Position numbers and translations under genes: made by a program. The notes under the pieces were generated by a model, which saw only the letters and a program-made list of their open reading frames with translations, was not told where the DNA came from and made no database searches. Positions 26,154 to 35,034 of a stretch of 64,000 bases of DNA are shown piece after piece. Every line of letters starts with the position of its first letter. Position 1 is the stretch's first letter. The DNA is from Mycobacterium interjectum (GTDB taxonomy: Bacteria > Actinomycetota > Actinomycetes > Mycobacteriales > Mycobacteriaceae), in assembly GCA_002102225.1 (NCBI GenBank), contig LQPB01000058.1:62001-126000 (forward strand). The letters run 5' to 3'.

Positions 26154-27299
26154 ATGGCTTCGCTGGCCGGGTCCCGAAGTTTCGCGGTGTTTCGCCGTCT
26201 TGCCGGCGAATGGTGGAATTCGCCGGTCGACTATGCCGCGCAGGTGCAGTACTTCGCCAAGCGGTCGATGGCAGAGGCCATCCGAGTACTGATCGGGGTG
26301 GGTAACGGGGTAACGGTCGTGATGTCCCTGGCGATTCTTCTTCCCTGGGCCGGCCCGGATCGCTTCGCATCTCGGATCATCGTGGCATCGTTCGCGGTCT
26401 TGGTGATGTCGTGGGCGATCCGGTGGTGTGTCCGACCATGGCCAACGCTGCCGGTATCGCGTGCATTCGTCATCTCCTGCGACATCGGGATCACCATGCT
26501 GGCGTTGTACGAACCAACCTGGCTCTCGGGCCTCTACGGTTTCAACGCGTTTACGCAACTCTCGGTGTATCTGCTGTTCTTCGACGGACCGAAATTCCTT
26601 GCACTGCACACGCTGTGGATATTGGCGTCGACGGCCGTGTTCGCGGTTCGAGCAGCCGCAGAGGCGCACTTTGACTGCGTGCTCTTCGCCGCGAGCATCC
26701 TGGCCGCGACGGCACCGGCGCTGGCCGCACCCGTAGGGATTCAGTTCGGGATCCGGACGCTGCGCAACGACGCCAACGAGTCGGTCACCGACCCGCTGAC
26801 CGGTCTACTCAACCGGCGGGGCCTGCACCTTCACTTCGCCGAGTTGTTGAGCGATCATCATCCCTCGGGTAGGCACCTGGCCTTGATGGTCGCCGACCTC
26901 GATCGCTTTAAAGACATCAACGACACCTTCGGCCATCCGATCGGCGATGACGTCTTGATCCGCACCGCGCGGCGGATCGAATCTGCGGTGCGCGCCAACG
27001 CATTAGTAGCCCGAATCGGCGGAGAAGAATTTGTCGTCATCGATGTCACCGAGCCTGACCACACACAACGAACCGCCGAACGAGTCAGGTGCGCGATCGC
27101 CGCGTCGGCCGATCACGCTCCAGTCACCGCCAGCATCGGCGTCACTCATGTCGAGCTCGCCATCTTCACCACACCCGAGGCTGACCCGATCGCCCTCCTC
27201 GACACCAGCCTCAGTCGAGCCGACCAAGCGATGCTCGATGCGAAACGCAAGGGCGGCAATGCCACAGTCCACGTCACGCCCGTTGATCAAGACCATTGA
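26154..27299 (+). CDS. Membrane-anchored diguanylate cyclase (GGEEF)
   Basis: A 381-residue protein with six or so hydrophobic helices between residues 45 and 205, then a GGDEF domain starting DPLTGLLNRRGLH. The nucleotide motif ADLDRFKDINDTFGH..GD and the loop ARIGGEEF near 289-293 are intact, so it should make cyclic di-GMP. No RxxD I-site is present before the loop. The ATG at 26154 lies 11 bases after GAGGAGG; the open frame runs further upstream without family-like sequence. Third gene of this build in the window. Confidence 0.88.
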   Translation: MASLAGSRSFAVFRRLAGEWWNSPVDYAAQVQYFAKRSMAEAIRVLIGVGNGVTVVMSLAILLPWAGPDRFASRIIVASFAVLVMSWAIRWCVRPWPTLPVSRAFVISCDIGITMLALYEPTWLSGLYGFNAFTQLSVYLLFFDGPKFLALHTLWILASTAVFAVRAAAEAHFDCVLFAASILAATAPALAAPVGIQFGIRTLRNDANESVTDPLTGLLNRRGLHLHFAELLSDHHPSGRHLALMVADLDRFKDINDTFGHPIGDDVLIRTARRIESAVRANALVARIGGEEFVVIDVTEPDHTQRTAERVRCAIAASADHAPVTASIGVTHVELAIFTTPEADPIALLDTSLSRADQAMLDAKRKGGNATVHVTPVDQDH

Positions 27300-27362
27300 G
27301 TCGTCGGACCGCTACGCGGCACGAAGGCGGACGCCCGATCAGTAAGGGGATAGCCCGGCGGG

Positions 27363-28181
27363 TCAGGACGCGATGAACGCGAGCAGGTCCGGGTTGAGAA
27401 CATCCGCGTGCGTGGTCAGCATGCCGTGCGGGTAGCCGGCATAGGTCTTCAACGCGCCGTTCTGGATTAGGTCGAGCGCTCGGGGCACCGAGCTGGCGAA
27501 CGGAACGATCTGATCGTCATCGCCGTGCATCACCAGGACCGGAACGGTGATCGCGCGCAAATCCTCGGTGTAGTCCTGCAGCCAGGAAGCCACGGTCTCA
27601 TAGTGCGCGTGGGCACTGCCGGCCATGCCCTGTCGCCACCAGTTCGCGATGACCGCCTCGGACGGCTCCACCCCTGACCGGTTGAATCCGTAGAAGGGGC
27701 CCTCCGCCACCGCGCGGAAGAATTCCGATCGGTTTCCCAAGACACCCGCCCGCACCGCGTCAAACCACTCCTGGGGTTGCCCGCCCGGATTGTCCTCGCT
27801 CTGCACCATGTTCGGCGTCGGGGAGGACACCAGTACCGCCTTGGCGACCCGCTCCTGGTGGCGTGCCACATAGCGGGCCACCTCAGGGCCGCCGGTGGAG
27901 TGCCCAATGTGGACGGCCTCGCGCAAGTCGAGCTGCTCGGTCAACGCGGCCAGGTCGGCCACCCAGTGGTCCACGTCATTGCCGGTCCCCGCCTGCTCGG
28001 ATCGGCCATGCCCGCGCCGGTCGTGAGCGATCACCCGATAGCCGCGGTGCAGGAAGAACATCATCTGTGCGTCCCAGTCGTCGGCCGTCAGCGGCCAGCC
28101 ATGACTGAAGACAATCGGCTGGCCAGAGCCCCAGTCCTTATAGAAGATCTCGACACCGTCCGACGTGGCGATGGTGGGCAT
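27363..28181 (-). CDS. Alpha/beta-hydrolase, cofactor-free haloperoxidase-like
   Basis: A 272-residue alpha/beta-hydrolase of the non-haem chloroperoxidase/arylesterase group. It begins IATSDGVEIFYKDWGSGQPIVFSHGWPL, has HDRRGHGRS, and the nucleophile elbow GHSTGG with Ser near residue 96. Asp in VMHGDDDQIVP and His in YPHGM complete the triad. Members cleave esters and, with peracids, halogenate; the physiological substrate is generally unknown. It sits alone, convergent with the diguanylate cyclase upstream. Confidence 0.88.
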   Translation of the reverse strand: MPTIATSDGVEIFYKDWGSGQPIVFSHGWPLTADDWDAQMMFFLHRGYRVIAHDRRGHGRSEQAGTGNDVDHWVADLAALTEQLDLREAVHIGHSTGGPEVARYVARHQERVAKAVLVSSPTPNMVQSEDNPGGQPQEWFDAVRAGVLGNRSEFFRAVAEGPFYGFNRSGVEPSEAVIANWWRQGMAGSAHAHYETVASWLQDYTEDLRAITVPVLVMHGDDDQIVPFASSVPRALDLIQNGALKTYAGYPHGMLTTHADVLNPDLLAFIAS

Positions 28182-28373
28182 AGTCGTTCCTCCCGCAGTC
28201 GACTCTCGCGGGCGCTTGCCGCGATCGAGTGACAGTCAACCGCAAGCCAGGGGATTTTTCCCTGCGAGCTCTCCGCGTCGGCGATGTCTGCTCCTCGGTG
28301 CAGGCTGGGCGCGTTCGGCGGCCCAGGCGCACGGGGGTTTGAGGCTGGGTATTTGGGTACTGTGGGAAGAGCG

Positions 28374-28763
28374 ATGCCTGAGATCAGCGCGGCGCGTAAT
28401 CGCAGATGCCGGGTGAGGTGGTCGACCATAGCTGTGCTCGGCCTGCCGTTGTTCGCGTCATTTCTCTCAGCGCCCGTGTCAGCACAGACGAGCGACGGGG
28501 ATTTCGTCGGCGCCCTCGAGGAACGCGGAATCAGCGTCGCTGACCCGGATTCCGCGGTTGCGACGGCACACGAAATCTGCGCCGAATTCGACCGAGGTGA
28601 AGCCGCGGCCGTCGTGGTGCTGAAGTTGATGAAAGAGACCAACCTGTCGTCGGCGCAAGCCGGCTACTTCGTCGGCGCTTCGGTGACTGCTTACTGCCCG
28701 CAGCATCAGGACGCTCTCGGCAATCCGGCGCTGCCACTGGTGCCGCCGCCTCCGCTGATGTAA
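28374..28763 (+). CDS. Secreted DUF732-family protein
   Basis: A 129-residue protein with a signal peptide (Arg-rich N-terminus, hydrophobic TIAVLGLPLFASFLSA, cleavage near VSAQ). The mature region matches the mycobacterial DUF732 pattern: F...L...GI...D...A...A..IC, then LSSAQAGYFVGASVTAYCP with the second Cys, likely forming one disulfide. The C-terminus is proline-rich. Function of DUF732 proteins is unknown. ATG at 28374 follows GGGAAGA. A second member lies at 48209. Confidence 0.85.
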   Translation: MPEISAARNRRCRVRWSTIAVLGLPLFASFLSAPVSAQTSDGDFVGALEERGISVADPDSAVATAHEICAEFDRGEAAAVVVLKLMKETNLSSAQAGYFVGASVTAYCPQHQDALGNPALPLVPPPPLM

Positions 28764-28878
28764 CGGCAGACGATTCCGAGAGCATGAGGTGAATCCTCAG
28801 AGCGCCGCCGCAGGGCGGTCAAATGCATTGCAGCACATGGATAACCGTTAACCGGCGACCCCTGCGCGCTGCTGATGC

Positions 28879-29889
28879 CTAATCGCTCGCCATCTTCAGG
28901 ACCAGCTTGTGTCCAGGCGCGAGGCTGTCCAGGCTCCGGTGAGCGTCGACGACGTCTGCGAACGGCAGCGTCGTAACGGTCGGACCGCGGAGACTGTTTT
29001 CGATGACGCGGTCCAGTTCGTCCTGGAGGATTCGTCGGTATTTGGCCGGCTGCAGCGCGACCAGCAGCGGCACCGAGCACAGGCGTTCACGCGGAGATGC
29101 AAACGCGCGGGCCAGCGCGGTGGCGCCGCCGAGCGCGGCATCCATGCGGCCGTGTCCGGCTCGCCCGCTCCATGCGGTGCGCACCACCGTGCCCCCCGGC
29201 ATGGTCACCGCCCGAACCAGTGGGCTGCCGGTGTGGTCGATACTGGCGTCGATGCCGCCGGGCGCGAGTTTCTGCACCAGCGCCGGCCAGTTCGGATCGC
29301 GATAGTCCGCGACCGCGGCGCCGAGCGATTCCGCGCTGGCACGGGTGCGTTCCGACGCGGTACCGACAACCTGCAGCCCGTTCGCGATCGCGCGCTGGGT
29401 GACGATCCTGCCGACGGAGCCGGAAATTCCTTGTACGAAAAGAGTTCCCCCGCGTGGGGGAGCGGCGAGTTCCAGCGCCAGCGCGGCGGTAACGAGATCG
29501 AGCGGCAGCGCGGCGGCGCGCGCCGAGTCGAGCGCATCGGGCAGAGGTATCAGCCGGTCGGCGCGGACATCGAGATGGGTTGCGTAGCTGCCCATCCGCG
29601 CCAGACATCCGGCCACCCGCATACCGACACGGAGTCCCCGACGAGCCCCGGCAGCGTTGACGGTTTCGAGCACACCGACAAAGTCGTAGCCGGGAACGAA
29701 GCCCGGTCGGGGCTGCAAGAGGTAGTTCCCGGAACGCGCCGCCGCGTCGGTCGACCCCACCGACGCGTGCGTCACCCGCACCCGCAGCTTTCCGCGCCGC
29801 AGCCTGCGCAGCGTGAACGTTTCGAGGCGAAGCACCTCGGGTCCGCCGAACCGCGTAACGCGCGCCCGGATCGCATTCGGCTCTGTCAC
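28879..29889 (-). CDS. Zinc-independent MDR quinone oxidoreductase
   Basis: A 336-residue medium-chain dehydrogenase/reductase. It shows the GroES-like opening (VTRFGGPEVLRLE, LRVRVTHASVGSTDAAARSG) and PGFVPGYDFVGVLE, with a cofactor domain motif FVQGISGSVGRIV replacing the zinc-enzyme pattern; no zinc-ligand cysteines are seen. It probably uses NADPH to reduce a quinone or enone. It is divergent from a TetR regulator at 30014, with tandem operators between them, so it is likely the regulated target of that TetR. Confidence 0.88.
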   Translation of the reverse strand: MTEPNAIRARVTRFGGPEVLRLETFTLRRLRRGKLRVRVTHASVGSTDAAARSGNYLLQPRPGFVPGYDFVGVLETVNAAGARRGLRVGMRVAGCLARMGSYATHLDVRADRLIPLPDALDSARAAALPLDLVTAALALELAAPPRGGTLFVQGISGSVGRIVTQRAIANGLQVVGTASERTRASAESLGAAVADYRDPNWPALVQKLAPGGIDASIDHTGSPLVRAVTMPGGTVVRTAWSGRAGHGRMDAALGGATALARAFASPRERLCSVPLLVALQPAKYRRILQDELDRVIENSLRGPTVTTLPFADVVDAHRSLDSLAPGHKLVLKMASD

Positions 29890-29965
29890 TGCGGGACTCC
29901 CGCAGTGACATCAGAGGTCGCGGTGGTGAGTTGGTCCATGTGCGATTACGCCTGCTATCGTCTTC

Positions 29966-29995
29966 CGTAAGCCTTACGAAACCGTAAGCCATACG
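29966..29995. promoter_or_regulatory. Tandem palindromic operators between MDR and TetR genes
   Basis: CGTAAG-C-CTTACG, a perfect 6-1-6 palindrome at 29966-29978, is followed by a degenerate copy at 29983-29995 (CGTAAGCCATACG), centre-to-centre 17 bases. Both lie in the divergent intergenic region, 19 to 48 bases before the TetR start. This arrangement suits two TetR dimers. Confidence 0.65.
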
Positions 29996-30013
29996 GGAGT
30001 TGAGGTCAAGACG

Positions 30014-30679
30014 ATGCAGCAGAATCAAACGCGTCGCCGCTGGGGCAGCCTCAGTAGGGAGGCGGTGGTCGACGGGGCCCTGGAAATCGTTGACAGCGAA
30101 GGCCTGGAGGCACTCAGCATGCCCCGACTGGCCCGACACCTGGGGACCGGTGTGATGACGCTCTACGGCCACGTCGCCAACAAGGCCGACTTGGTTGATG
30201 CGATGGCCGAGCGGGTCTTAGCCGACTTGGAAACCGTGCAAGGCCGGCCTAGCGATTGGGATCGCGCCCTGGCCGAGCACATGCGCCACCTCCGGCAGGT
30301 GGTGCTGCGCCACCCGTCGCTGGGGGCGGTGCTCGCCGCCCGCGGCCTCGCGACGCCCTCGGTCTTCCGCAATCTGGAAGCCTGTCTTGGGCTGCTGCGA
30401 TCGGCGGGCTTCGAACCCCGGGTGGCCGTGCAGATCTACTACGCATTGCTGACCTACACCCTGGGCTTCCTCGCCTGGGAGATTCCGCGGGTGCACCGCC
30501 AGCCTGTGGCCACATATCACGAGCAGTGGCAGAGCGCCCTCGCCGGCCTGGCGTCCACCGAGTACCCCGCCGTTCACGAACTAGCCGACGAACTGCCTGA
30601 CACCGCCAGCGAGGCGCAATTTGAGGCTGGCCTGTGCGCGCTCCTGCGCGGTTTCAAAACAGACGATCCCGAGAGATGA
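30014..30679 (+). CDS. TetR-family regulator (TetR_C domain)
   Basis: A 221-residue regulator. The helix-turn-helix is at residues about 29-53 (LSMPRLARHLGTGVMTLYGHVANKADL), in the style of TetR/QacR with the TetR_C ligand-binding domain (FLAWEIPRVHR). ATG at 30014 follows GAGG. It is divergent from the MDR oxidoreductase with tandem palindromes between them, so it most likely represses itself and that gene, released by a small hydrophobic ligand. The ligand is unknown. Confidence 0.88.
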   Translation: MQQNQTRRRWGSLSREAVVDGALEIVDSEGLEALSMPRLARHLGTGVMTLYGHVANKADLVDAMAERVLADLETVQGRPSDWDRALAEHMRHLRQVVLRHPSLGAVLAARGLATPSVFRNLEACLGLLRSAGFEPRVAVQIYYALLTYTLGFLAWEIPRVHRQPVATYHEQWQSALAGLASTEYPAVHELADELPDTASEAQFEAGLCALLRGFKTDDPER

Positions 30680-30904
30680 GCCGGCGCAACCTGAACACCA
30701 GGCCGCCCCTTCACAAGCGGAGTAGCCCACTCATACTGGTAACCCTCCATATTCGATTCGTGCATATTCCTCGAAACGCTTCTCCGGCAGGGGAGCGGCG
30801 CGGCGAAACGGAAGGCTTCATTACGGTCGGCTACTGCCGCGCTCACGGCCGCGGGCGCGGCGGCCAGCGCGGCATCCACGGCAATTACCCGCCCGCGGTC
30901 TGAC

Positions 30905-32056
30905 TTAATGCCAGCGCAGCGGCAAACTCGACAGCCGGACCGCGTCCTCGAGGATAACCGGCGGCACGGACTCAGCACCTAACGCGAACGCGGGGATAGT
31001 GCGTAACCATTCGCTGACCAACACAGTCAACGCTGTTTTCGCCAGACTGACGGCCACACAGCGGTGCGGGCCCCCGCCGAACGCCCAGTAGTCCGCCCGC
31101 GACCCGTTGCCGTCCGCCATGTCTTCTTGGATGGCCGCCCCTACGCACAGCCCGACCCGGGCCCCTGCCGGTATCTCGACACCCGCCACGGTGACGTTCT
31201 GAGCGGCCCTGCGGATAATCACCGGGGCCGGCGGCTCGCGGCGGAGCACGTGTTCGACGAATCCCTCAATCCCTCCGGGGTTTTCGCGGAGCGAAGCGCA
31301 TAGCCGCGGGTCGCGGGCAAGGTCAAGAAACACGAAACCCACCGCGCTCCTAAACGGCGTAATGCCCGCAGCGATCAGCGTCTCAACTACCGCGCACGCG
31401 TCAGCTTCGTCGAACCCATCGTCACCGGCAACCAACCGGGACATGACACCCGCAACATCAGGGTTGGCGCGGCGCTGCGCGAAAGCCCCCGCCAAATAGG
31501 CGAGCATGTCAAATTTTTGCACCAAATCCTCGAAACGGGCACCTGTGACCGCGGCCAGAGGCGCCCGCTGGATCGCCCAAAGCGCTTTCTCCCAGCGCAG
31601 CAACCTATTTCCGTCTTGCGGCGGCAACCCCAACACTGTGAGAAGAACCTGAGCCGCGAATGGCTCCGCAACATCGGCGATCACCTCACAACTACCCTGC
31701 GGGGCGACCGCTTCGACCACCGCCGCGGCCTGATCTTGCAACGCGGGTTGCATCTGTTTCACTGCGCGGGCATTCAATAACGGCTGCAAGATCGCGCGCC
31801 AACGCGCATGGTCCGGCCGATCCAAAGCGTTAAGCGAAAACACTTCCGGGTTACGCAGCGCTGCGAGCACGTCATCGGCCCGTGTGAGGCAATAGCCATT
31901 CATAAACACGCTGTCCTCGATAAACACGACCGGCCCGCGCTTGCGCAGCGCGTCCCAAAGCTCGCTGCGATCGTCTGTAAAGAAATCAGGCAGCAACTTG
32001 TCACCGATCGGTGAGAGGTGATCTATCCCAGGCCGCACCTGCGCCGGCACACTCAC
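30905..32056 (-). CDS. Divergent cytochrome P450
   Basis: A 383-residue P450. The heme loop AFGGGPHRC (Cys at 333) and the C-helix DHARWR (82-87) are normal. Two other signatures are not. Where the K-helix ExxR should be, in line with E-E-V-L-R-x-E-P-P of relatives, it reads E268-H269-V-L-R272, so His replaces the Glu. The I-helix reads AGITPF (230-235) instead of AG(H/E/D)xTT, losing the acid-alcohol pair. The segment before the heme loop is also short by about ten residues. Start is GTG at 32056, overlapping the upstream 84-residue gene as GTGA. Substrate and partner are unknown. Confidence 0.9.
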   Translation of the reverse strand: MSVPAQVRPGIDHLSPIGDKLLPDFFTDDRSELWDALRKRGPVVFIEDSVFMNGYCLTRADDVLAALRNPEVFSLNALDRPDHARWRAILQPLLNARAVKQMQPALQDQAAAVVEAVAPQGSCEVIADVAEPFAAQVLLTVLGLPPQDGNRLLRWEKALWAIQRAPLAAVTGARFEDLVQKFDMLAYLAGAFAQRRANPDVAGVMSRLVAGDDGFDEADACAVVETLIAAGITPFRSAVGFVFLDLARDPRLCASLRENPGGIEGFVEHVLRREPPAPVIIRRAAQNVTVAGVEIPAGARVGLCVGAAIQEDMADGNGSRADYWAFGGGPHRCVAVSLAKTALTVLVSEWLRTIPAFALGAESVPPVILEDAVRLSSLPLRWH

Positions 32057-32307
32057 ACATCGCCGAAGTACTCGCGGATCTGGTCGAACTCGTCCAACAG
32101 GTACAGCCGCTCCCGCGCACGCCCCTCCCCGTAAGGCAACCCGGCGCGCGCAAGCTCCCTCGCGGACAGCACAACCGACTCACCAGCGTTCAACGCACAC
32201 TCGAACTCACACATCCGGCCTTCAATGCGCCACCGGTCCCACGACGCCTGCATGGTGTCGATCACCCGTTGCCGCACACCGCTCGTAGTCGACAGCCGGC
32301 GCGGCAT
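32053..32307 (-). CDS. Small hypothetical protein coupled to P450
   Basis: An 84-residue protein, MPRRLSTTSGVRQRVIDTMQ onward, ending LLDEFDQIREYFGDV. The C-terminal half is acidic and likely helical; two cysteines occur in MCEFECAL. No signal peptide or known domain is seen. Its stop codon overlaps the GTG start of the P450 as GTGA, so the products are made together. It could be a partner, chaperone or substrate of the P450, but nothing in the sequence decides between these. A longer frame to 32532 lacks supporting features. Confidence 0.7.
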   Translation of the reverse strand: MPRRLSTTSGVRQRVIDTMQASWDRWRIEGRMCEFECALNAGESVVLSARELARAGLPYGEGRARERLYLLDEFDQIREYFGDV

Positions 32308-33024
32308 CAGGCGCCCCTCCCGCGCCAGCGGATATTCGCCGCACGGCGGCCCTGATTTACGCCACCCAACATACCCGACGCCTCGGAACATCGGTCTTGA
32401 TCCGCGCCAACGTCTGGTTGATCGCCGAGTGCAGTTGCCGAAGCTCGCCCAAGCAACGGATTCGCCACCGACTGACCCTGGTGGGAGAGCATTGGATGAG
32501 TTCCCGATCGGGGGTTGCCGCCATGGACTCAAGTCTGCGGTCGGGCACCGACACGTTACTTGACATAATGTCGCTTATCGGTACATTTCTGGTGCGAATG
32601 GTCGTGTGCCACGGACGATCTCGGCCTTCCCACGCAGAGCGCCCCGGGTCACCGCGCGGCCGCCGGTTCGATGGATTCGGCGGAGCCGGCCAGAACACCG
32701 CGTCGGCCCGACCGCGAGAACTGCGGCCGGATCCGCGGGACGGGCCTCGACGGCCGCATAACGTGCCCTCACCGCGCATCAGAGTCAATACGTCACTGTG
32801 ACGGAAATCCTGGTGACACAGGGCTTTTCGTGCACCGCCGCCCCGCCGGCGGCGTCGCTTGCCCAACCCCGGCGCACGGCGAAGGCGGGCGTCCGCGCGA
32901 TTTCGTCACGTGACGCTTTAGCCCAAACCGGCCACCCCCCGCGAATCCCCGCGCACGGATAGGATTCCTTCTCCGCAGGCTGGGAACGCGGAAAGGATGC
33001 CCACGACTGGCAGAGAGCTGCGGG
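32308..33024. other. 717-base region without convincing gene
   Basis: Between the P450-partner gene and the PE gene no frame looks protein-like. It holds a consensus-like promoter on the plus strand (32560-32587), a GC-rich inverted repeat at 32836-32854 (7-base arms, 5-base loop) and a perfect CGTCACGTGACG palindrome at 32904-32915. These may belong to a small RNA or to regulation of neighbours. Confidence 0.45.
32560..32587 (+). promoter_or_regulatory. Sigma-A-like promoter with overlapping palindrome
   Basis: TTGACA at 32560-32565, a 16-base spacer, then TACATT at 32582-32587. The -35 element overlaps GACAT-A-ATGTC (32562-32572), a perfect 5-1-5 inverted repeat that could be an operator. 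No coding frame follows directly downstream. Confidence 0.5.
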
Positions 33025-34338
33025 TTAGAACAGGCTGCCGAAGCCCGAGGAGATGATCGACGACAAGTCGTTGAAGTTCTCCGACCAGGTCGCCGTGGGC
33101 CCTCCGCCCGCTAGCGTCGTCGCGATCTGCTGCGGAATCTGGACCACCAGGTTGTCGACGAGGCCCGGGGCGCCCAGCGGATTCTCGGCAGACGTGAGAA
33201 GTCCCGCGTAACCGATGTCGTACTGCGTTTGATATCCGTTGAGGAACGCGCCGGTGCCGGCGGCAGGCACATTCATCAAGTCGACCAACGCCGCCAGCGG
33301 TTGCCCGGCGAACCAGGCGTCGTGGGCGACTTGCAGGGCGTCGGCTGTCGCCTGGAACGAGCCCAGCGCCGGACCGAGAGGTGCGAGCATAAGTTCCAGG
33401 CCGATCCCCGGCAGGTTCTGCGACAACACGTTCGTGTAGTTCTGCGACATCTGACCGGGAATCTGCAGAAGCTGGTCTACCGGATTCAGCGCCGGCAGCA
33501 GCCCAAGGAGCAGGTCGGCATTGAAGTTGTTCACCGAGGAGCTGATGTTCCCGGCCAGGATGCCGCTGAACAGCGTTTGCAAGTCCTGCGGCAACTGTTC
33601 CTGCAGGTACGGTTGCACGCCCGTCCAGAGCTGTTGCAGATCGCTGCCCGCAGCGTTCGCGAAGCCGATCTGGTTATGAACCACCTGCGCCAAGATCGGT
33701 AGCGGGTCGGCCTGAATCTCCATGCCGATCTGCTGAAGGTTCGTCCAGGCGCCGGTAAACACGTTGGCCCAGGGGCCAATTGGCCCCGGGAGACTGCCCA
33801 GGTTAAGGCCGGCGGCGCTGGCGCTTCCGGCCAGATTGGCGGCACCGGTCTGCACGGACCCGACGAGGTTGGTCAGCCCCTGCTGCAGGACAAGCGGTGA
33901 GGCGGCCGCCGAGATGGTTGCCACCGCCCGGGCCTCCCCGGTGCCGATCGCACCGACCGCCGTGCCGGCGCCGATCAGCGGTTGCCCCAGCACCTTCTGC
34001 GCGGGCGCACCCATGAGGCCCAGCACCTCGCGCCCAACGGTTTGCAACGGCGATACATTCGCCGCTTCGGCCGCCGCGTACGAGGCCGACCCGGCGCCCA
34101 AGGCCTGCACGAACTGGTCGTGAAACGCCGCCGCCCGCGCACCGAGCGCCTGATACCACTGACCGTGCCCGCCGAACAGCTTTGCGATCGCCGCCGATAC
34201 CTCGTCACCGGCCGGGGCCAGAACCTCCGTCGTGGGGCCCGCCGCCGTCGCGACGGCAGATTGGATCGTCGAGCCGAGATTGGCTAAATCCGACGCCGCC
34301 GCATTCACGGTCTCCGGCGCCGCGATGAGCATCGACAT
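33025..34338 (-). CDS. PE-family protein
   Basis: A 437-residue PE protein. The N-terminal domain MSMLIAAPETVNAAASDLAN carries the Pro-Glu pair at residues 8-9 and continues through FHDQFVQAL to about residue 92. The C-terminal 340 residues are Leu/Gln/Asn-rich without glycine PGRS repeats, resembling the unique C-termini of non-PGRS PE proteins. The ATG at 34338 has GGAGG six bases upstream; the GTG one codon earlier abuts it and is less likely. Secretion by an ESX system is expected from family knowledge; no PPE partner is adjacent. Confidence 0.9.
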   Translation of the reverse strand: MSMLIAAPETVNAAASDLANLGSTIQSAVATAAGPTTEVLAPAGDEVSAAIAKLFGGHGQWYQALGARAAAFHDQFVQALGAGSASYAAAEAANVSPLQTVGREVLGLMGAPAQKVLGQPLIGAGTAVGAIGTGEARAVATISAAASPLVLQQGLTNLVGSVQTGAANLAGSASAAGLNLGSLPGPIGPWANVFTGAWTNLQQIGMEIQADPLPILAQVVHNQIGFANAAGSDLQQLWTGVQPYLQEQLPQDLQTLFSGILAGNISSSVNNFNADLLLGLLPALNPVDQLLQIPGQMSQNYTNVLSQNLPGIGLELMLAPLGPALGSFQATADALQVAHDAWFAGQPLAALVDLMNVPAAGTGAFLNGYQTQYDIGYAGLLTSAENPLGAPGLVDNLVVQIPQQIATTLAGGGPTATWSENFNDLSSIISSGFGSLF

Positions 34339-34983
34339 CACTCACCTCCTGCAAAGTCGGACGTAATCGGAGCCCGCCCGATGAGCGGAATTACCTGCTG
34401 CCGGGACCGCAATTGGCTGGAAGCGGGACGCACCCGATGCCGGGAAACTAACAACCTCCCAGGATTGCCCGCACGAAAGACCAGTTCCACGACAGCTCCT
34501 TTGCTAGTTGTTGGAAACGGCGCTTCGCAACATCGCCGAACCGGACATTACCCAACGGTAAGTTCCGACACAAGACATTTGTTGAATAGCCTATGCAATC
34601 CGTTTGATCAGGCAGCTTCTCTGCGGAAACAAGCAAAAGTAGCCATGGGCTAACGTCAGCTAACCGATTAGCTCGAGCCAGTAGAACGCTTGCCTTGTTT
34701 GCTGGACTAATTTGCCATCTGATTGCTAATCATTTGGCGAAAGCGTAAATAACCTGGGCCGTTATAGTCGCCCCAACGATTGCTGGAGCACGATGTGTCT
34801 CTAGGCGAACGAATGGCGGAGGCCAGGCTGGTGACGCCACTGCATTTGAGGCCAGCAATCCCACGGCCCGCCGGTTCGTTTTTGCGATCGGAACCCGATG
34901 ATCCGCGCGAATGCGAGCGACCACCGCACGATACCGGCCGTCGAGAGTCCGTCGCGACACACGCGCAGCATGCTGAAAACATC
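34339..34983. other. AT-richer intergenic region
   Basis: About 650 bases upstream of the PE gene and downstream of the cspA terminator. No gene is supported. It contains a perfect AGCTAA-CCGA-TTAGCT inverted repeat (34658-34673) and a TGATT-GCT-AATCA inverted repeat (34720-34732). A 76-residue minus frame at 34730-34960 was considered and not accepted. Confidence 0.4.
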
Positions 34984-35018
34984 AGTGGGCTGGTGCGAAA
35001 GCAACGCACCAGCCCACT
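34984..35018 (-). terminator. Strong intrinsic terminator of cspA
   Basis: A perfect 14-base stem (AGTGGGCTGGTGCG with CGCACCAGCCCACT) and 7-base loop lie 17 bases past the cspA stop codon on its strand; the minus strand continues GATGTTTTCAGC, giving a short U-run. An unusually long stem for this DNA. Confidence 0.75.
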
Positions 35019-35034
35019 GTCACGAGTGTGAGTT

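Noticed and set aside
30680..30904. Seven-codon frame MSGLLRL with a GGAGGG site downstream of the P450, considered as a P450-modified peptide
   Set aside because: No aromatic core residues as in known P450-modified peptides, and no conservation can be judged.
32357..32866. 169-codon minus frame upstream of the P450 unit
   Set aside because: Arg/Gly-rich low-complexity start, no recognisable domain, and it spans the candidate promoter and palindrome.
34730..34960. 76-codon minus frame in the AT-richer intergenic region
   Set aside because: No ribosome-binding site, no family, and it lies beyond the cspA terminator.
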